Shown piece by piece: positions 12,815-16,556 of a DNA stretch of 16,556 bases. Position 1 is the stretch's first letter, and each line of letters begins with the position of its first letter. A program made the translations under genes and the position numbers. The DNA lies in NCBI RefSeq assembly GCF_029933015.1, contig NZ_JAOZOZ010000028.1:1-16556 (forward strand), in the 5' to 3' direction. Below the pieces are notes generated by a model. It saw only the letters and a list, made by a program, of their open reading frames with translations. It did not search any database and was not told the origin of the DNA. The DNA is from Hydrogenimonas sp. Its GTDB lineage: Bacteria; Campylobacterota; Campylobacteria; Campylobacterales; Hydrogenimonadaceae.

Positions 12815-13048
12815 CTATTTTTCCCTTGAAAGTATCTTGCGCATCATTTTGACAAAAAGCCTCACCATCACGAGCAGCATATAGACGCCAAAGACGATGA
12901 TCAGCGGATGCAGCGGCCCAAGCGGGCTCGAAGGCAGGGCCTCGACATGCTCCAGCGGATGATCGAACCACTCCTCGTAGTGCATGCCTATCGCCAAAGC
13001 AAAAAACAGTCCAACAAAGATCAGAAGCTCTCTTTTCAACCGCTTCAT
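12815..13048 (-). CDS. Small conserved-looking membrane protein of unknown function
   Basis: I do not recognise this 77-residue protein. It has two membrane helices: residues 8-22 (LIFVGLFFALAIGMH) and about 48-68 (LIIVFGVYMLLVMVRLFVKMM). A short acidic/histidine-rich periplasmic or cytoplasmic loop (HYEEWFDHPLEH) lies between them. AAGGAAGGTG stands just before the ATG. A weak -10 (TATAGA, 13081-13076) may drive this gene and hemJ. Immediate linkage to hemJ hints at a role in haem synthesis or membrane redox, but nothing in the sequence proves it. Confidence 0.65.
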   Translation of the reverse strand: MKRLKRELLIFVGLFFALAIGMHYEEWFDHPLEHVEALPSSPLGPLHPLIIVFGVYMLLVMVRLFVKMMRKILSREK

Positions 13049-13133
13049 TCACCTTCCTTCGCAGATAAATATCTCTCTATACGGTAGCATCTGACGCGTT
13101 AGTTTTCGTTGAATTTGCAAGAGAGGAGGAGCG

Positions 13134-14291
13134 CTATTTGGGATAGATGTGCATTTTGAGCGCATCTTTGAATGGGACGGCCGGGATTTTGATGGCGTCG
13201 TCGTCGATACGGCCTTTGACGATATCCGGGTGGCACGCGTCGCAGCTGAATTTGGAGTCGATCTCCTTTTTCTTGAAAACCTTCGAGGGGATGCGTTTGT
13301 GGGTCTTTTTCCAGTAGGGGGTATGGACGATGGAGTTGACATGCTCGTAGCGCCATTTCAGCGACTCCAGTATCTTGAAAGCGGCTTCCCGGGTCGAGTG
13401 GTCGGCACTGTGGCGCACCAGATACTCCCGGATCGTTTCGGCATCCTCCTCTTCCAGATCGAGCTCGTCGCCGAAATGATCCTCCGTCGTGTCCATGATG
13501 AGCCGCCACGACTGCGCCGGAAGCAGATAGGCGGGAAAGACGATGTGGCAGTCTCCGCACTCCAGAGCGAGCACGGGATGCTCCTCTTCGTAGTCGATCG
13601 GTTCGTAACAGCTTCTGGTCAGGGCGTTGTCCGGGACTTCCACCACATAGAAGTAGATCGCGACGGAGAGAAAGAGAAAGAAGGCGGCGAAGAAGTTCTG
13701 TTTCCTGTCCAGCTTCACGTCGATGCCGCCCACCTGGTATTTGTAGCCCGTGAACATCGACCAGATGATACCGGTATGGTGGTAGATATGTTCGAAAACG
13801 ACACCCCAGATATGGATGACGACGACCACGAGCATCGCATAGGCGATCCACATATGGGTCGAAAACATCTGATCCATCTGATAGTAGATCTCTTTGTTGA
13901 GAAAGGAGACGATCCCCCTCCCTTCCTGGACGCCGTAGAGGAAAATGCCGCTGACACCCAGTAAAAAGCCCAGCACCAGCATGGCGATCGCTCCCCAGCT
14001 GGAGGCGGGATTGTGGCCGGCGGTCTTCTTCTTTTTTCCGAAAAGATGCAGAATGTAGTCGAGAAGATGGTCGCGCTGAAAATCGAAACAGCTGAAGTTG
14101 GAGTAGAGGGGGCCGATGAATCCCCATGTCAGGCGAAAGAGCGCGAGAATGACGAAAACCATCCCGAACGCCACATGGAGTGTGAGGAGATTTTCGAACC
14201 AGATCGTAAGAAATGCGAAAAAGAAGGAGAGCGCATAGAGCCAGTGAAATGTCCTGATGCACAACGGCCAGACATAGACTCTCTGCTTCAA
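13134..14291 (-). CDS. Cytochrome b561-type membrane protein fused to a diheme cytochrome c (DHC) domain
   Basis: The 385-residue protein has an N-terminal four-helix cytochrome b domain (about 1-215) with candidate haem-b histidines H16, H39, H146 and H160. The C-terminal periplasmic domain carries two c-type haem sites, CGDCH (245-249) and CDACH (350-354). Between them is the DHC pattern (SWRLIMDTTEDHFGDELDLE, then IREYLVRHSAD). It would pass electrons between the quinone pool and a periplasmic partner. The start is TTG at 14291, just after GGGGAGGGCG; no in-frame ATG upstream fits. It follows a Tll0287-like haem protein by 28 nt and lies downstream of Psr genes, with which it is probably co-transcribed. 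Confidence 0.82.
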   Translation of the reverse strand: MKQRVYVWPLCIRTFHWLYALSFFFAFLTIWFENLLTLHVAFGMVFVILALFRLTWGFIGPLYSNFSCFDFQRDHLLDYILHLFGKKKKTAGHNPASSWGAIAMLVLGFLLGVSGIFLYGVQEGRGIVSFLNKEIYYQMDQMFSTHMWIAYAMLVVVVIHIWGVVFEHIYHHTGIIWSMFTGYKYQVGGIDVKLDRKQNFFAAFFLFLSVAIYFYVVEVPDNALTRSCYEPIDYEEEHPVLALECGDCHIVFPAYLLPAQSWRLIMDTTEDHFGDELDLEEEDAETIREYLVRHSADHSTREAAFKILESLKWRYEHVNSIVHTPYWKKTHKRIPSKVFKKKEIDSKFSCDACHPDIVKGRIDDDAIKIPAVPFKDALKMHIYPK

Positions 14292-14319
14292 CGCCCTCCC
14301 CTTCCCATACTAAGAGACG

Positions 14320-14907
14320 CTACTCTTCCTCTTTCGGTGCGGGGAATGTGACGACGATCGCGCCTCTGAGGTCACCGCTGTGAAAGCCGTACCCCTTGTC
14401 GTCCTTGTATTTGGAGGCGAAATATTTGACGATTTTCGGATCGATGGACTCTTTGTCGCCGTGACACTTTTTGCATGTCCGGCTGTTGAGGGTGATCGGC
14501 GCATAGACTTTGTAGCTGCCGTCCTCGTGGGCCTGAACGATCGTCTTGGGAAGAAAGGCGTTGGCCTTGACGAGAAGATCGAGCGCTTCGAGCATCTTCG
14601 CTTCATCCGCTTTCGGCGCGTTTTTGGAGTTTCTGTGCCCCAGACTGACACGTCTGACACCCAACTCCTTTCCATACTTCTGCCGAATGGCGTCGATATC
14701 CTTGAGCGACTCTTCGGCGCAATATTTCGCCATCGCCTCGAGACCACCCTTTTTCTTCGCCTTTTTCAGTTTGTGTTTGAGGGTTTTCTGAACCTCTTTG
14801 GAGATTTTGGCCCCTATCTTTTGGACCTCTTTGACACTGTACTCTTCGGCCATCACCAGCCCGGAAAAGATCGCCGCCAGCATCATCACCTGCATCCATC
14901 GTCTCAT
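14320..14907 (-). CDS. Tll0287-like (DUF3365) periplasmic haem c protein
   Basis: The 195-residue precursor has a signal peptide (MRRWMQVMMLAAIFSGLVMA, cleavage after A20). A long basic helix rich in Lys follows, then a Tll0287/DUF3365 domain with a single c-type haem motif CKKCH at 145-149 followed by GD, and the closing YGFHSGDLRGAIVV. Tll0287 from cyanobacteria is a haem-c redox protein, and related domains sense redox in two-component systems. Here it stands alone, as a soluble or loosely attached periplasmic cytochrome. AAGGAGCAGG precedes the ATG. Its position between Psr genes and the membrane cytochrome b/c suggests an electron carrier or sensor in that chain. Confidence 0.85.
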   Translation of the reverse strand: MRRWMQVMMLAAIFSGLVMAEEYSVKEVQKIGAKISKEVQKTLKHKLKKAKKKGGLEAMAKYCAEESLKDIDAIRQKYGKELGVRRVSLGHRNSKNAPKADEAKMLEALDLLVKANAFLPKTIVQAHEDGSYKVYAPITLNSRTCKKCHGDKESIDPKIVKYFASKYKDDKGYGFHSGDLRGAIVVTFPAPKEEE

Positions 14908-14923
14908 ACCTGCTCCTTCTTTT

Positions 14924-14951
14924 TACGGCCCGCCTTTTCGGAAGGGCCGTA
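14924..14951 (-). other. Intercistronic hairpin between nrfD and the haem c gene
   Basis: TACGGCCC (14924-14931) and GGGCCGTA (14944-14951) form an 8-bp perfect stem around a 12-nt loop. On the minus strand it is followed by A residues and not a U-tract, so it is not a normal terminator. mRNA processing or stability is a possible role. Confidence 0.45.
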
Positions 14952-14965
14952 TCTGTACCGATATT

Positions 14966-16147
14966 TTAGTGGTGTTCCGGCATGCTGTCAAGGTCGAAAA
15001 GCTTGGTCCCCAGGAAATAGAGGATCAGACAGATACCGATGGCACCGAAACCGATCATCATCTCCGCGGAGGAGGGGAAGTAGTCGACAAACGACGGCGG
15101 CAGCTGATACTCCCGGATCTTCAGGGTCTGCATCGGGAAGAGCTGGGCGTCGTGGACCAGGTCGTATCGCATGTAGAAGATACCGATCATACCGATGAAA
15201 GAGGCCCAGACCATGCTCTTGATCGCCGTACCCTTGCTCTTGAGGATCAGCAGGAAGGGAATGACCATACCACACAGCACCTCACCCAGCCAGAAGGACT
15301 TGGTGTGCAGGATGTGCATGATGACGTCGGCACGCTCGGGCATACCGCCGTAGACACCCGTCAGCATCTTCCAGGTTTCGAAGAACATCAGGATCGCCAG
15401 CAGCAGCCCCTGGATCTTCATGAAGTTGGTCAGCGCTTTGGTCACATCCTCCGGGAAAGGCTTGCCGCGATACTTGTATCCGTACATCAGGAAGATCAGA
15501 TAGATCCCGGTGATGAACGCCGTCAGAATGAAGTAGGTCGGGTAGAAGACACCGTTGGCCACGACACGGGCGTTGAGGAATCCGAAAACGCCGCCCAGGT
15601 TGGAGTGTGCCGCCAGACCGACCAGCAGACCGATCAGACCGAAGGTCTTCGCCCTTTTCATGTCGTTGCGCATCAGGAAGATGAACTCGATCACCATGAA
15701 TGTCAGGTAGATGCCATACAGCGTTCCCATCCACCAGATCGCCGACGTGAGACCGGGGCTCAGTACGTTGTAGATCATCATCGTGATCGGGTGGCCGATC
15801 TCGAAAGCGATGACGGCAAAACCCGAGAGAATCGTGATGATCGATCCGAAGATCGCCCGTTTGCTGACGGCCATGTAGTCCTTGAATCCGAAGACGTCAC
15901 CGAAGGAGCCGACGATACACAGACCCGTCGAGGAGACGACGAAGAAGATGTACATCGCGATCAGCAGCCCCCAGGGATGTTCGCGCGTCACAGCGTAGGC
16001 GTGGTGACCGTGGATCAGATAGATCAGGACACCGATCATGAAAAGCGCCGTCAACACCACGGCGACCAGCGCCATGAACTTGTTTTCAGGTACCAGCAGC
16101 TCTTTCAGAGACATTTTTCTATACGGAATAATTTTTTGCAAATCCAT
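14966..16147 (-). CDS. nrfD: NrfD/PsrC-family membrane quinol-oxidising subunit
   Basis: The 393-residue protein is very hydrophobic, with about 9-10 predicted membrane helices and the NrfD/PsrC pattern (REHPWGLLIAMYIFFVVSSTGLC near 55-77; GHPITMMIYNVLSPGLTSAIWWMG near 118-141; GGVFGFLNARVV near 205). Such subunits exchange electrons with menaquinone in the inner membrane and dock to a four-cluster ferredoxin. No metal cofactor site is expected. It lies 10 nt after the PsrB-like gene, with AAGGGGTG before the ATG. It therefore belongs to a three-subunit reductase or dehydrogenase: polysulfide, thiosulfate, tetrathionate or sulfur reductases are candidates. Which one cannot be told without the catalytic subunit. 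Confidence 0.88.
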   Translation of the reverse strand: MDLQKIIPYRKMSLKELLVPENKFMALVAVVLTALFMIGVLIYLIHGHHAYAVTREHPWGLLIAMYIFFVVSSTGLCIVGSFGDVFGFKDYMAVSKRAIFGSIITILSGFAVIAFEIGHPITMMIYNVLSPGLTSAIWWMGTLYGIYLTFMVIEFIFLMRNDMKRAKTFGLIGLLVGLAAHSNLGGVFGFLNARVVANGVFYPTYFILTAFITGIYLIFLMYGYKYRGKPFPEDVTKALTNFMKIQGLLLAILMFFETWKMLTGVYGGMPERADVIMHILHTKSFWLGEVLCGMVIPFLLILKSKGTAIKSMVWASFIGMIGIFYMRYDLVHDAQLFPMQTLKIREYQLPPSFVDYFPSSAEMMIGFGAIGICLILYFLGTKLFDLDSMPEHH

Positions 16148-16157
16148 TATTCACCCC

Positions 16158-16556
16158 TTAAATCAAATAGAAGAGTTTGGGTTTGGTACCCAGATGCGGC
16201 TTGAGCGAGAAGTGCTCGCGATCTCTCAGGACCTGACTGATCTCGCTGTTGGGATCGTCCAGGTCGCCGAATATACGGACTTTCGTCGGGCAGGTCGCCT
16301 GACATGCCGTCGTCGTCTCTCCCCGCGCCAGACGCGTGTCGGAGCAGAAGTTACACTTGTCGACCGTCATGGTTCTGTCGTCGACGTAGCGCGCGTCGTA
16401 GGGACATGCGTTCATGCAGTAGCTGCAGAGGATACACTTGTCGGGATCGACGCGGACGACACCGTTTTCGTCGTAATGGGTCGCATGGGTCGGACAGACC
16501 TCTTCGCAGGGTGCGTTGTCGCAGTGCTGACACTGACTCGGCATAAACGTGTTGGA
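16158..16556 (-). CDS. PsrB/NrfC-type 4Fe-4S ferredoxin subunit, N-terminus cut by window edge
   Basis: The frame is open from the right edge (four codons before M at 16544, reading SNTF) and encodes the last 132 or so residues. It has dense cysteine clusters of the Psr/Dms electron-transfer subunit: CQHCDNAPCEEVCP, CILCSYCMNACP, and CNFCSDTRLARGETTTACQATCP, together with the ending TKVRIFGDLDDPNSEISQVL. The protein shuttles electrons between a molybdenum catalytic subunit and the NrfD partner. Because HCxxxPC-type clusters begin at residue 10 of the visible part, an N-terminal cluster and signal segment probably lie beyond the edge, followed (upstream) by the catalytic PsrA-type gene. Confidence 0.9.
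   Translation of the reverse strand, partial: SNTFMPSQCQHCDNAPCEEVCPTHATHYDENGVVRVDPDKCILCSYCMNACPYDARYVDDRTMTVDKCNFCSDTRLARGETTTACQATCPTKVRIFGDLDDPNSEISQVLRDREHFSLKPHLGTKPKLFYLI

Noticed and set aside
14924..14951. Intrinsic terminator for the psr genes.
   Set aside because: The minus strand has A residues after the stem, not T, so the operon probably reads through into the haem c gene.

Overview
The window looks like a chromosomal segment from a GC-rich member of the Campylobacterota (formerly Epsilonproteobacteria). The inference rests on three things. Several products have the short lengths usual there (Dxr 357 aa, RqcH 441 aa). Promoters look like extended -10 elements in AT-rich spacers without a clear -35. 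The gene content combines a Psr-type (polysulfide reductase) module, HemJ, a cytochrome b/diheme c protein and Tpx. A Hydrogenimonas- or Nitratifractor-like sulfur/hydrogen oxidiser would fit, but the species cannot be fixed from the sequence alone.

Layout: (1) 1-1904 holds a yeiH-type exporter (cut by the left edge) divergent from a LysR regulator, with mirror-image promoters between them. (2) 1944-3796, minus strand: leuC followed by mobA, overlapping by one base. (3) 3953-7121, plus strand: a DUF2628 membrane protein, an RqcH/NFACT ribosome-rescue factor that appears leaderless, an unrecognised small charged protein, and cdsA. (4) 7122-10492, plus strand: a structured repeat-rich spacer, dxr with a perfect hairpin over its start codon, an RBBP9-like serine hydrolase, an MntA/HepT-type (MNT/HEPN) toxin-antitoxin pair, and tsaD overlapping the toxin stop codon. 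(5) 10493-11221: an AT-rich promoter region, tpx and a strong terminator. (6) 11244-13048, minus strand: a GGDEF-like/PilZ protein, hemJ and a 77-aa membrane protein. (7) 13134-16556, minus strand: a respiratory cluster of PsrB-type ferredoxin (cut by the right edge), NrfD/PsrC, a Tll0287-like haem c protein, and a membrane cytochrome b fused to a diheme cytochrome c.

Functionally, the window mixes housekeeping genes (isoprenoid, phospholipid, leucine, molybdenum cofactor, tRNA t6A, haem, peroxide defence) with one respiratory module. MobA makes the guanylated molybdenum cofactor that a PsrA-type catalytic subunit, presumably just beyond the right edge, would need; HemJ serves haem synthesis for the cytochromes.

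The most interesting signals are small. They are the dxr start-codon hairpin beside an inverted heptad-repeat array; a 16-bp palindrome centred on the predicted leaderless start of the toxin-antitoxin operon; the tight coupling of tsaD to a HEPN toxin; and the cytochrome b-diheme c fusion next to a Tll0287 protein. I see no tRNA, rRNA, CRISPR array, insertion sequence or phage gene. No gene-free stretch exceeds about 140 bases.
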